Assembly: GCF_001896135.2 (NCBI RefSeq)
Contig: NZ_MPOH02000015.1
Location: 727,150 to 791,149, forward strand
Direction: 5' to 3'
DNA from: Streptomyces phaeoluteigriseus
Lineage (GTDB): Bacteria; Actinomycetota; Actinomycetes; Streptomycetales; Streptomycetaceae
Length of the DNA stretch: 64,000 nt
In this document: positions 35,695 to 49,004 of the stretch, one piece after another
Layout: every line of letters starts with the position of its first letter
Numbering within the stretch: position 1 is the first letter of the stretch
Program-made: the position numbers and the translations under genes
The notes under the pieces: generated by a model
Told to the model about the DNA's origin: nothing
The model's database searches: none
Seen by the model: only the letters and a program-made list of their open reading frames with translations

Positions 35695-35735
35695 GTTCAC
35701 CTTCCGTTCACTCAGGTTACCTACGTTCATCCAGC
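35695..35735 (+). promoter_or_regulatory. PHO-box direct repeats upstream of pit
   Basis: GTTCACCTTCC at 35695-35705 and GTTCACTCAGG at 35706-35716 are adjacent 11-base direct-repeat units of the PhoP type; GTTACC (35716) and GTTCATCC (35725) follow in degenerate form. Their position 29 to 69 bases before the pit ATG fits PhoP control of phosphate uptake. Confidence 0.7.
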
Positions 35736-35763
35736 CAATGACCTCGAACGATTGCCTGGGTAA

Positions 35764-37002
35764 ATGGAAAGCTTCTCGCTGATCCTCGCGATTGTGGTAA
35801 TAACCGCACTCGTGTTCGATTTCACGAACGGTTTCCACGACACCGCCAACGCGATGGCCACCACCATCTCGACCGGTGCGCTCAAGCCCAAGGTCGCGGT
35901 GGCCATGTCCGCCGTACTGAACCTTGTAGGCGCCTTCCTCTCCGTGGAGGTCGCGAACACGATCTCCAAGGGTCTCGTCGACGAGACCGGCATCCGTCCC
36001 GAGGTCATCTTCGCCGCGCTGGTCGGCGCGATCCTCTGGAATCTGGCGACCTGGCTGGTCGGGCTCCCGTCCAGCTCCTCGCACGCCCTGATGGGCGGCC
36101 TGATCGGCGCCACCATCGCCTCTGCGGGTGTCGGCGCGGTCCACGGTGACGTGCTGGTCACCAAGGTCCTGATCCCGGCGATCGCCGCCCCGATCGTGGC
36201 GGGCCTCGCCGCGATGCTCGCGACCCGGCTGTCGTACACGCTGGGCAAGAAGGCCGACGGCAAGGCCGCCGCGAAGGGCTACCGCACCGGCCAGATCGCC
36301 TCCGCGGGCCTGGTCTCGCTGGCCCACGGCACCAACGACGCGCAGAAGACGATGGGCATCATCACCCTCGCCCTGGTCGCCGGCGGCGCCGTCGCGCCCG
36401 ACTCCGACCCGCCGCTGTGGGTCATCCTGTCCGCGGGTCTGGCCATCGCGCTCGGCACCTACTTCGGCGGCTGGCGGATCATCCGCACCATGGGCAAGGG
36501 CCTGACCGACCTCGAGCCGCAGCAGGGCTTCGCCGCCCAGACCAGCGCGGCCACCGTCATCCTGGCCTCCTCCCACCTCGGCTTCTCCCTCTCCACCACG
36601 CACTCGGTCTCCGGATCGGTGATGGGCGCGGGCCTGGGCCGCAAGGGCGGGGTCGTCCGCTGGTCGACCGCCACCCGGATGTTCGTCGCCTGGGGCCTGA
36701 CGCTGCCGGCCGCGGCCCTGGTCGCCGCGCTCGCCGAGTACGTGACCGGCTTCGGCAACTGGGGCACGGCGCTCGTCGCGGTGTTCCTCGTCGCCTCCAG
36801 CGCCGCGATCTGGAAGATCTCGCGCCGCGAGATCATCGACCACACCAACGTCGTCGACGTGTCCGAGGAGCCGCCCGGTGTGGTGACCGCCGCCATCGCC
36901 GCCGTGACCCCGCCCCCGGTGGGCACGGTCACCGAGGACCTGACGGCCACCATCTCCGCCCCCGTGGCGGAATCGGCCCCGCCGGCCACCACCAGCGTCT
37001 GA
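35764..37002 (+). CDS. pitH2: Low-affinity phosphate transporter, Pit family
   Basis: The 412-residue membrane protein has about ten helices and the two Pit signatures: FTNGFHDTANAMA near residue 20 and SLAHGTNDAQKTMG in the middle. It takes up metal-phosphate with protons. Its C-terminal 60 residues are Pro/Thr-rich and cytosolic. The position and PHO-box repeats match PitH2 of S. coelicolor (SCO1845); the symbol rests on memory of that gene. Confidence 0.85.
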   Translation: MESFSLILAIVVITALVFDFTNGFHDTANAMATTISTGALKPKVAVAMSAVLNLVGAFLSVEVANTISKGLVDETGIRPEVIFAALVGAILWNLATWLVGLPSSSSHALMGGLIGATIASAGVGAVHGDVLVTKVLIPAIAAPIVAGLAAMLATRLSYTLGKKADGKAAAKGYRTGQIASAGLVSLAHGTNDAQKTMGIITLALVAGGAVAPDSDPPLWVILSAGLAIALGTYFGGWRIIRTMGKGLTDLEPQQGFAAQTSAATVILASSHLGFSLSTTHSVSGSVMGAGLGRKGGVVRWSTATRMFVAWGLTLPAAALVAALAEYVTGFGNWGTALVAVFLVASSAAIWKISRREIIDHTNVVDVSEEPPGVVTAAIAAVTPPPVGTVTEDLTATISAPVAESAPPATTSV

Positions 37003-37036
37003 GTCCCGCCCCCACCTGTACGAAGGAAGAAGCAGC

Positions 37037-37258
37037 ATGAAGATCGACTGGGCGGCTCTCGGCTCCGTCTTCGGCGTCAGCCTCGTCATCACCGTGGCCC
37101 TCGTGGCCCTGTTCACCCTCGGCATCATGGGCCTCTCCCGCCGCGAGCGGGCCGCGGTCCAGGGCGCCTCCGCCACCCTGGCGGTCACCGGCGCGTACGC
37201 GTGCTTCGCGGCGTGCGCCGCGGCGGTGGCGTACGGGATCTCGCTGATCGTCGCCTGA
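37037..37258 (+). CDS. Small two-helix membrane protein behind pit
   Basis: The 73-residue protein has two transmembrane helices (about 9-33 and 45-72) and a short basic loop (SRRERAAVQG). GAAGGAAG lies before the ATG and it starts 34 bases past pit, so it is likely to be transcribed with it. Function is unknown. Confidence 0.78.
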   Translation: MKIDWAALGSVFGVSLVITVALVALFTLGIMGLSRRERAAVQGASATLAVTGAYACFAACAAAVAYGISLIVA

Positions 37259-37273
37259 CGGACGGCGCACACG

Positions 37274-37315
37274 CGCGTGGGGCGCGGGACGGATCACCGT
37301 CCCGCGCCCCACGCG
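37274..37315 (+). terminator. Long-stem terminator of the pit operon
   Basis: A perfect stem of about 19 bp (core GGGGCGCGGGACGG) with loop ATCA lies just past the small membrane-protein gene. It has no T-run. Confidence 0.7.
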
Positions 37316-37389
37316 TGCGTGACGGCCGTGACCGCTGGTGTGTGGGGTTCTGCACACTGTCCCGTCGCAGGTCAACGGCGAGTTGACGG

Positions 37390-37560
37390 CCGTTCCGGGC
37401 ACGTGGTGGACTGCCGGAGCCATGTACGGCGACAGAAGAGGAAGCCGGTGTGAATCCGGCGCGGTCCCGCCACTGTCACCGGGGTAGACACCCCCGGGAG
37501 CCAGGAACTCTCGTCGCCGGTCTCGTCGAACCAGGGCGTGGACACCCTGAGTGAGGACAT
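37390..37560 (+). ncRNA. Cobalamin riboswitch
   Basis: The RNA has the conserved core: GGAAGCCGGTGTGAATCCGGC, then GCGGTCCCGCCACTGT (with the B12 box GCCACTG) and GAGCCAGGAACTC at about 37498-37510. A hairpin (CAGGG/CCCTG, 37532-37549) follows and precedes GAGGA. It should bind adenosylcobalamin and lower expression of cobD and the following genes when B12 is plentiful, probably by hiding the ribosome-binding site. 5' limit is approximate. Confidence 0.92.
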
Positions 37561-37566
37561 ATCGCC

Positions 37567-37626
37567 ATGCTCGGCTGCCGTTCGAGGTTCAGCACCAGGT
37601 CGTTGCCCGACCCGTCGGCCGGCTGA
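37567..37626 (+). CDS. Possible 19-residue leader ORF before cobD
   Basis: ATG at 37567 has GAGGA at ideal spacing, and encodes MLGCRSRFSTRSLPDPSAG, with TGA 4 bases before the cobD GTG. The cobD start itself has almost no ribosome-binding site. So translation of this ORF may carry ribosomes into cobD and be the step that the riboswitch controls. The peptide has no known relatives. Confidence 0.45.
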   Translation: MLGCRSRFSTRSLPDPSAG

Positions 37627-37630
37627 GCCG

Positions 37631-38599
37631 GTGGGTGCCGATCGCCGCTACGCGTACGGTGCCGCCGCCGGCCTCCTGGGGGACCTGCTTCTCGGCGATC
37701 CGCGCCGGGGGCATCCGGTCGCCGTGTTCGGGCGGGCCGCGACCGGCGTGGAGCGGGTGCTGTGGCGGGACCACCGCGGGTGGGGCGCCCTGTACACCGC
37801 CGTGTGCGCCGGTGGCGCCGTGGCCCTCGGGGCCGCCGCCACACGCGCCGTACGCCGCTCCCCCGCCGCCTCCGTCGCGTTGACCGGTGCCGCCGCCTGG
37901 GCCGTCGTCGGAGGGACCTCGCTGGTACGGGAGGCCCGGACCATCGGGCGTGCCCTGGAAGCGGGGGACGTCGACGGCGCGCGGGCCCGGCTGCCGCACC
38001 TGTGCGGGCGGGACCCGCAGTCCCTGGACGCCGACGGCGTCGCCCGCGCGGTCGTCGAGTCCGTCGCCGAGAACACCTCCGACGCGGTCGTGGGCGCCCT
38101 GGTGTGGGGAGCCGTCGGCGGGGTGCCGGGGCTGCTCGGGTTCCGGGCCGTCAACACCCTGGACGCCATGGTGGGTCACCGGTCGCCACGCCACCGCCGG
38201 TTCGGGTGGGCCTCCGCCCGGCTGGACGATGTCGCCAGCTGGCCGGGGGCGCGGCTGACCGCCGTACTCGCCGCCGTCGCCGGGGGCGATCCGCGGGGTG
38301 CGGTGCGGGCCTGGCGGGCCGACGCGCACCGGCATCCCAGCCCCAACGCCGGTCCCGTGGAGGCGTCGTTCGCCGGTGCCCTGGGGGTGCGCCTCGGCGG
38401 GACGCTGTCGTACGGCGGGCGGGTCGAACACCGGCCCGTGCTGAACGGGGAGCGGGGGCGGGCCGTCGTGCCCCAGGACATCGAACGTGCCGCGCGGCTC
38501 TCCCGCCGTGTCGGTCTGCTCGCGCTCGGCGTCACCGTCGCCGGGCGCGTCATCACCGCGCGCGTCCTCGCCGCGGGAGCGAAGGGGCGTACGTCATGA
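37631..38599 (+). CDS. cobD: Adenosylcobinamide-phosphate synthase CobD/CbiB
   Basis: It attaches the aminopropanol arm to cobyric acid. The 322-residue membrane protein has the family motifs LLGDPRRGHPVAVFGR near the N-terminus, SVAENTSDAVVGALVW and SPNAGPVEASFAGALGV. Several hydrophobic segments are present. The GTG at 37631 is the first plausible start; GTG 37538 lies within the riboswitch. The cobQ ATG overlaps its stop (ATGA). Confidence 0.9.
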   Translation: MGADRRYAYGAAAGLLGDLLLGDPRRGHPVAVFGRAATGVERVLWRDHRGWGALYTAVCAGGAVALGAAATRAVRRSPAASVALTGAAAWAVVGGTSLVREARTIGRALEAGDVDGARARLPHLCGRDPQSLDADGVARAVVESVAENTSDAVVGALVWGAVGGVPGLLGFRAVNTLDAMVGHRSPRHRRFGWASARLDDVASWPGARLTAVLAAVAGGDPRGAVRAWRADAHRHPSPNAGPVEASFAGALGVRLGGTLSYGGRVEHRPVLNGERGRAVVPQDIERAARLSRRVGLLALGVTVAGRVITARVLAAGAKGRTS

Positions 38600-40124
38600 G
38601 CGGGGGTCTCCTCGTCGCCGGCACGACCTCCGACGCGGGCAAGAGCGTCGTCACGGCCGGGATCTGCCGATGGCTGGTGCGGCAGGGGGTCAAGGTGGCG
38701 CCCTTCAAGGCGCAGAACATGTCCCTCAATTCGTTCGTGACCCGTGAGGGTGCCGAGATCGGGCGGGCGCAGGCCATGCAGGCGCAGGCCTGCCGGGTCG
38801 AGCCGACCGCGCTGATGAACCCGGTGCTGCTCAAGCCCGGCGGTGAGCGGAGCAGCCAGGTCGTGCTGCTCGGGAAGCCGGTCGGGGAGATGAGCGCGCG
38901 CGGCTATCACGGGGGGCGGCAGCAGAAACTCCTGGGAACCGTCCTCGACTGCCTCGCCGAGTTGCGGGGCACGTATGACGCGGTGATCTGTGAGGGGGCG
39001 GGGAGTCCCGCCGAGATCAATCTGCGGCGGACCGACATCGTGAACATGGGCATCGCGCGGGGGGCGCGGCTGCCCGTGCTGGTGGTCGGGGACATCGACC
39101 GGGGCGGGGTCTTCGCCTCGTTCTTCGGGACCGTCGCGCTGCTCTCGCCGGAGGACCAGGAGCTGGTCGCCGGGTTCCTCGTGAACAAGTTCCGCGGTGA
39201 CGTCTCGCTGCTGGAGCCGGGCCTGGACATGCTGTACGGGCTGACCGGGCGGCGGACGTACGGCGTGCTGCCGTTCCGGCACGGGCTGGGGATCGACGAG
39301 GAGGACGGGCTGCGGGTGTCGCTGCGCGGCACCGTCCGGGAGTCGAACGTCTCCCCGCCCGTCGGGGAGGACGTGCTGCGGGTCGCCGTGTGCGCGGTGC
39401 CGCTCATGTCCAACTTCACCGACGTGGACGCGCTGGCCGCCGAACCGGGCGTGGTCGTGCGGTTCGTGGACCGGCCGGAGGAGCTGGCCGACGCCGATCT
39501 GGTCGTCGTGCCGGGGACCCGGGGGACGGTCCGGGCGCTGGAGTGGCTGCGGGAGCGGGGGCTGGCGGAAGCGCTGAAGCGCAGAGCCCTCGAAGGCCGG
39601 CCGGTGCTCGGCATCTGCGGCGGCTTCCAGGTCCTCGGGGAGCACATCGAGGACGAGGTCGAGAGCCGGCTGGGTCATGTCGACGGGCTCGGCGTCCTTC
39701 CCGTCCGGGTGCGGTTCGCCCGCGAGAAGACGCTCACCCGGCCCGTCGGCGAGGCCCTCGGCGAGCACGTCGAGGGGTACGAGATCCATCACGGGGTCGC
39801 ACAGGTCGAGGGCGGCGAGACGTTCATCTCCGATGGCGGCGGACGCAGCCTGGACGGCTGCCGGGTCGGACAGACCTGGGGCACCCACTGGCACGGCTCA
39901 CTGGAGTCGGACGGTTTCCGCCGGGCGTTCCTGCGGGAGGTGGCGGCCGCCGCGGGCCGCCGTTTCGTGCCGGCCGCCGACACCTCGTTCGCCGCGCTGC
40001 GCGAGGAGCAGCTCGACCGGCTCGGCGACCTCATCGAACAGCACGCGGACACGGACGCGCTGTGGCGGCTCATCGAGTCGGGCGCGCCGCAAGGACTGCC
40101 ATTCATTCCACCGGGAGCGCCCGC

Positions 40125-40128
<4 letters not shown>
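38596..40128 (+). CDS. cobQ: Cobyric acid synthase CobQ
   Basis: It amidates four side chains of adenosylcobyrinic acid a,c-diamide. The 510-residue protein has the N-terminal dethiobiotin-synthetase-like ATP domain (GTTSDAGKSVV) and a C-terminal class I glutamine amidotransferase with nucleophile Cys in GICGGFQ and His in the WGTHWHG region. It overlaps both neighbours by 4 bases. Confidence 0.94.
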
Positions 40129-43775
<3,647 letters not shown>

Positions 43776-43779
<4 letters not shown>

Positions 43780-45788
43780 GTACCCCGTTCCCGTTCACGG
43801 CCGTCGTCGGCCAGGACGACCTGCGGCTCGCGCTGCTGCTGAACGCCGTGTCACCGGCGGTCGGCGGGGTGCTGGTGCGCGGCGAGAAGGGCACCGCCAA
43901 GTCGACGGCCGTGCGTGCCCTCTCGGTGCTGCTTCCGGCGGTTCCCGTCGTTTCCGGATGCCGTTTCTCCTGCGATCCCGCCCGTCCCGACCCCGCGTGT
44001 CCGGACGGGCCGCACGAGCCCGGTGCGGGGGTGGAACGGCCCGCGCGGATGGTCGAGTTGCCGGTCGGCGCGTCCGAGGACCGGCTCGTGGGGGCGCTGG
44101 ACATCGAGCGGGCGCTGTCGGAGGGCGTGAAGGCCTTCGAGCCCGGTCTCCTCGCCGACGCGCACCGCGGCATCCTGTACGTCGACGAGGTCAACCTCCT
44201 CCACGACCATCTGGTCGACCTGCTGCTGGACGCGGCGGCCATGGGCGCGTCGTACGTCGAGCGCGAGGGTGTCTCGGTACGGCACGCGTCGAAGTTCCTG
44301 CTCGTCGGGACCATGAACCCGGAAGAGGGCGAGCTGCGCCCGCAGTTGCTCGACCGGTTCGGCCTGACCGTCGAGGTCGCCGCCTCGCGGGAGCCCGACC
44401 AGCGCGTGGAGGTCGTCCGGCGGCGGCTCGCCTACGACGACGACCCGGCCGGTTTCGCCGGGCGGTGGGCGGAGGAGGAGGCTTCCGTACGGGCGCGGAT
44501 CGTGGCGGCGCGCGAGCTGCTGCCGTCGGTGCTGCTGGGCGACGGGGCGCTGCGGCAGATCGCGGCGACCTGCGCCGCGTTCGAGGTGGACGGCATGCGG
44601 GCCGACATCGTGATGGCGCGGACGGCGACGGCGCTTGCGGCCTGGGCCGGGCGGACCGAGGTGCTGGCGGAGGACGTGCGGCAGGCCGCCCTGCTGGCGC
44701 TGCCGCACCGGCGGCGCCGTAATCCCTTCGACGCTCCCGGTCTCGACGAGGACAAGCTCGACGAGACGCTGGAGGAGTTCGGCGGCTCCGACGACGAGGA
44801 CCCCGACCCCGAGGGCGGCCCGGACGGGCCCGGCGGCGGCGGACGGGGGCGGCGGGGAGCCGCCGTCGGAGGGGCCCGAGGCGGTGACACGGGGGCGCGT
44901 CCCGAGGCCGGGGACAGCGGTGAGCCGCAGCCCTCGGGCGGCGGCGGTGAGCAGCGGCCCGCGCGTGCCGCCGAGCCCTTCCGGACGAAGGTGCTGAGCG
45001 TGCCCGGCCTCGGCGAGGGCACCGCCGGGCGCCGCTCGCGTGCGCGGACCGAGCACGGACGGACCACCGGGGCCCGGCGGCCCCGCGGGGCGCTGACCAA
45101 GCTGCACCTGGCGGCGACCGTGCAGGCGGCGGCGCCGCACCAGCGGGCCCGCGGGCGCTCGGGGCGCGGTCTCGTGGTGCGCCGGGACGATCTGCGGCAG
45201 GCGACGCGGGAAGGGCGTGAGGGCAATCTCGTGCTGTTCGTCGTCGACGCGTCGGGGTCCATGGCGGCCCGGCAGCGGATGGGTGCGGTCAAGGGTGCCG
45301 TGCTGTCGCTGCTGCTCGACGCCTACCAGCGGCGGGACAAGGTGGGACTGGTGACGTTCCGCGGCTCGGCCGCCGAGGTGGCGCTGCCGCCGACCTCGTC
45401 GGTGGACGCGGCCGCCGTACGGCTGGAGTCGCTGCCGACCGGGGGGCGGACGCCGCTCGCGGCCGGGCTGCTCAGGGCGCACGACGTACTGCGGGTGGAG
45501 CGGCTGCGGGACCCGGCCCGGCGGGCGCTGGTGGTCGTGGTGACGGACGGGCGGGCGACCGGCGGGCCCGAGCCCGTCGCCCTCGCCGGACGGGCGGCCC
45601 GGCTGTTCGCGGCCGACGGGGTCGCCTCCGTGGTCGTGGACTGCGAGTCGGGGCCGGTACGGCTGGGGCTCGCCGGGCAGCTCGCGGGTGAGCTGGGCGG
45701 CAGCGCCGTCACGCTCGACGAGCTGCGGGCGGACTCGATCGCCGGGCTGGTCAGGGATGTGCAGGGGACTTCGAGGAGGGCCGCGTAA
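43776..45788 (+). CDS. Chelatase ATPase with BchI-like and BchD-like domains
   Basis: The 670-residue protein fuses an AAA+ domain (Walker A GEKGTAKST, Walker B LYVDEVNLL, first 350 residues) to a Gly-rich acidic linker and a C-terminal von Willebrand A domain with MIDAS motif DASGSM. Such fused Mg-chelatase-type ATPases pair with CobN and replace CobS/CobT in actinomycetes. Its GTG overlaps the cobN stop. Confidence 0.9.
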
Positions 45789-46387
45789 TGCCGCAGGGGC
45801 AGCCGAGTGTCGTACCGGACGACGGACTGACGACGCGTCAGCGGCGGAACCGGCCGCTGGTGGTCGTGCACACCGGGGTGGGCAAGGGGAAGTCGACCGC
45901 GGCGTTCGGGCTCGCTCTGCGGGCCTGGAACCAGGGGTGGCCCATCGGGGTGTTCCAGTTCGTCAAGTCGGCGAAGTGGAAGGTCGGCGAGGAGCGGGCG
46001 CTGCGGGTGCTCGGGGACTCCGGGGAGGGCGGGTCCGTCGCCTGGCACAAGATGGGCGAGGGCTGGTCCTGGGTGCAGCGGGACTCCCAGATGGACAACG
46101 AGGAGAAGGCCCGCGAGGGCTGGGAGCAGGTCAAGCGGGACCTCGCGGCGCAGACGTACCAGCTGTATGTGCTGGACGAGTTCGCCTACCCGATGCACTG
46201 GGGGTGGGTCGACACCGACGAGGTGGTGTCCGTGCTGCGGGAGCGGCCGGGCAACCAGCATGTCGTGATCACCGGGCGGAACGCGCCCGGGAAGCTGGTG
46301 GAGTTCGCGGACCTGGTGACCGACATGTCCAAGGTCAAGCACCCCATGGACGTGGGACAGAAGGGGCAGAGGGGCATCGAGTGGTGA
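45788..46387 (+). CDS. cobO: Corrinoid adenosyltransferase CobO
   Basis: It transfers the adenosyl group from ATP to cobalt(I) corrinoids. The 199-residue protein has the P-loop GVGKGKST and TYQLYVLDEFAYPM, and ends in KHPMDVGQKGQRGIEW, the usual C-terminus of the CobA/CobO type. TAATG links it to the chelatase gene. Confidence 0.94.
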   Translation: MPQGQPSVVPDDGLTTRQRRNRPLVVVHTGVGKGKSTAAFGLALRAWNQGWPIGVFQFVKSAKWKVGEERALRVLGDSGEGGSVAWHKMGEGWSWVQRDSQMDNEEKAREGWEQVKRDLAAQTYQLYVLDEFAYPMHWGWVDTDEVVSVLRERPGNQHVVITGRNAPGKLVEFADLVTDMSKVKHPMDVGQKGQRGIEW

Positions 46388-47770
46388 CGTCCTCCGTCCC
46401 GCGGTTGGTCGTCGCCGCGCCCTCCTCGGGCAGCGGCAAGACCACCGTCGCCACGGGGCTGATGGCCGCGCTCGCCGCGCGGGGGCTCGCCGTGTCCCCG
46501 CACAAGGTCGGGCCGGACTACATCGACCCCGGGTACCACGCGCTCGCCACCGGGCGGTTGGGGCGCAACCTCGACGCGTACCTGTGCGGTCCCGAGCTGG
46601 TCGCCCCGTTGTTCCTGCACGGGGCGCGGGGCTGTGACATCGCCGTCGTCGAGGGTGTGATGGGGCTGTACGACGGGGCCGCGGGGCAGGGTGAACTGGC
46701 GTCCACGGCGCAGGTGGCGAAGCTGCTGCGGGCGCCGGTCGTGCTGGTGGTGGACGCCTCGTCGCAGTCGCGGTCGGTGGCGGCGCTGGTGCACGGGTTC
46801 GTGTCCTGGGACCCGGAGGTGCGGATCGGGGGCGTCATCCTGAACAAGGTCGCCTCGGACCGGCACGAGGCGCTGCTGCGGGAGGCGTTGGAGTCGGTGG
46901 GGGTGCCGGTGCTGGGCGCGCTGCGGCGGGCCGCGCCGGTGGAGACGCCGTCGCGGCACCTGGGGCTGGTGCCGGTGGCCGAGCGGGAGGGCCGGCGCGG
47001 TCGCGGCGGTCGCGGCGATGGCCGCGCAGGTCATGGACGGTTGTGATCTGGAGGGGCTGGTGGCGTTGGCCCGGGGGGCCGGCGCGTTGTCGGGTGCGGC
47101 CTGGGACGCGGCCGAGGCCGCGGCCTCGGCCACCCAGGACGACCCGGCCCGTTCTGCCGGGGAGCCGGCGCCCGTCGTCGCCGTCGCCGGTGGGGCCGCG
47201 TTCACCTTCTCCTATGCCGAGCACGGTGAACTGCTCGCCGCGGCCGGGGCCGACGTCGTGACCTTCGATCCGCTGCGGGACGGGCAACTCCCACCGGGGA
47301 CGGGCGGGTTGGTCGTCGGGGGTGGCTTTCCCGAGGTGTACGCCGCCGAGTTGTCCGCGAACGAGGGGCTGCGCAAGGAGGTCGCCGCGCTCGTGGAGAG
47401 CGGGGCGCCCGTCGCCGCCGAGTGTGCGGGCCTGCTCTATCTGTGCCGGGAGCTGGACGGGCAGCCCATGTGCGGGGTGCTCGACGCCACGGCCCGGATG
47501 ACCGGGCGGCTCACCCTCGGGTACCGGGACGCCGTCGCCGTGGGCGACAGCGTGCTCGTCCGGGCGGGGACCCGGATGCGGGGGCACGAGTTCCACCGGA
47601 CCGTCGTCGAGCCGGGCGCCGGGGCGGCTCCCGCCTGGGGGGTCCTCGCTCCCGAGAAGCGGGTCGAGGGCTTTGTGGAACGCGGTGTGCACGCGAGTTA
47701 TCTGCACACGCACTGGGCGTCGTCGCCCGGTGTGGCCCGTCGGTTCGTGGAGAGGTGCCGGACGTCATGA
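46384..47770 (+). pseudogene. cobB: Cobyrinate a,c-diamide synthase CobB, frameshifted
   Basis: CobB amidates cobyrinic acid (or hydrogenobyrinate) at a and c. The first frame has the P-loop SSGSGKTT and runs to PVAEREG; it is lost at about 46991-46998. The second frame resumes with AVAAVAAMAAQVMDG and has the glutamine amidotransferase Cys in AAECAGLLYL. Restoring the frame needs one base fewer or two more, so this differs from the single-base losses elsewhere. Joined length would be about 461 residues, normal for CobB. Confidence 0.86.
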
Positions 47771-48516
47771 GCAGCACGCTGATCGGAGTCGGGGTCGGTC
47801 CCGGGGACCCGGAGCTGGTGACCGTGAAGGGCGTGAACGCTCTGCGGGCCGCCGACGTGGTCGTCGTACCGGTGATGGCCGCGGCCGATGGAACGGCGAC
47901 CGGGGAGCGGGGGCGCGCCGAGGCGACCGTGCTCCACTACGTGCCCGGGGAGAAGGTCGTCCGGGTCGTGTTCGCGCTGAACGAGCGGACCGACCGGGCC
48001 CGGCGGGAGGCCGCCTGGGACGCCGCCGGGGAGCGGGTGGCGCAGCTGCTCGCGCGGTACGACCGCGTCGCCTTCGCCACCATCGGCGACCCGAACGTGT
48101 ACTCGACGTTCACGTATCTCGCCCACACCATCGGCGAGCTGGTGCCGGGCACCGTCGTGGAGACCGTGCCCGGGATCACCGCCATGCAGGACCTCGCCGC
48201 GCGGTCGGGGGCCGTACTGACCGAGGGGACCGAGCCGTTGACGCTGGTGCCCGTGACGGCGGGGTCGGCCGTGCTGAAGGACGCGCTGGCCGGGCCCGGC
48301 ACGGTCGTCGCCTACAAGTTCGGCCGGCAGGCCGCCGAGGTCGCCGAGGCGCTGCGGGAGACCGGGCGGCTCGAGGACGCGGTGTGGGGCTCGGCGCTCG
48401 GCCTGTCGGAGGAGTCCATCCGCCCCGCCGCCGAACTGGACGGGGAGCCCCTCCCCTACCTCTCGACGCTCATCGCCCCGGCCCGACGCGACGGCGTCCG
48501 CGGCGGCAAGCTGTGA
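47767..48516 (+). CDS. cobI: Precorrin-2 C20-methyltransferase CobI
   Basis: The 249-residue enzyme methylates C-20 of precorrin-2 with SAM. It has the tetrapyrrole methylase motifs VGVGPGDPELVT at the N-terminus and PGITAMQDLAAR in the middle. ATGA links it to cobB. After it the cluster is interrupted by a repeat tract and a gene on the other strand. Confidence 0.92.
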   Translation: MSSTLIGVGVGPGDPELVTVKGVNALRAADVVVVPVMAAADGTATGERGRAEATVLHYVPGEKVVRVVFALNERTDRARREAAWDAAGERVAQLLARYDRVAFATIGDPNVYSTFTYLAHTIGELVPGTVVETVPGITAMQDLAARSGAVLTEGTEPLTLVPVTAGSAVLKDALAGPGTVVAYKFGRQAAEVAEALRETGRLEDAVWGSALGLSEESIRPAAELDGEPLPYLSTLIAPARRDGVRGGKL

Positions 48517-48572
48517 GACGACCTGCGGCACGGGGGCGGACCGCCGGGTCCGACGCACGGTCGGTGACGATC

Positions 48573-49004
48573 TCACCGACCCGGCCCGTCCGCCGACCGA
48601 CCGTGATCTCGCCCGACCGGGCCCGGAGTCGGCCGGCGGCGGGGTCGTCCGGCGGGGTCCGGCGTCGATCCGCCGCAGCCGTCCTCGACGAATCCCGGCG
48701 TCGATCCGCCGCGGGCTCGCCCAGCCGGGCCTGGAGTCGGCCGGCCGCGGGTTCATCCGGCGCGGGCCGGCGTCATTCCGCCGCAGCCTCGCCCGACGAA
48801 TCCCAGCCCCCCATCACCACCAGCTCACCCGACGAAGCCCAACCCCCCATCACCACCAGCTCACCCGACGAGGCCCAACCCTCAACCACCACGGGCTCAC
48901 CCGACGAGACCCAGCGCCGATCCACCACGGCCTCGCCCGCCGGAGCCCCACCTCGATCCACCGCGGCCTCGCCCGGTCGGGCCCTGCGTCCGGGGGTCGG
49001 CGTT
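48573..49004. repeat. 36-bp degenerate minisatellite, about 12 units
   Basis: Twelve tandem units of 36 bases begin at 48573, 48609, 48645 and so on to 48969. Two adjacent ones (48789 and 48825) are nearly the same; outer units are diverged. Consensus per unit is TCNCCCGACGANNCCCAG, then CCATCACCACCAGC-like. The tract fills the 488-base gap between the ends of cobI and the ZIP gene. It would read as 12-residue repeats (SPDEAQPPITTS) on the plus strand, but no start or gene is supported. Not CRISPR: no spacers. Confidence 0.85.

Noticed and set aside
37538..37630. GTG 37538 as the start of cobD
   Set aside because: It lies inside the riboswitch hairpin, and the added 31 residues are not like CobD.
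48573..49004. CRISPR array
   Set aside because: The period is 36 bases but units are directly adjacent with no unique spacers, and no cas gene is near.
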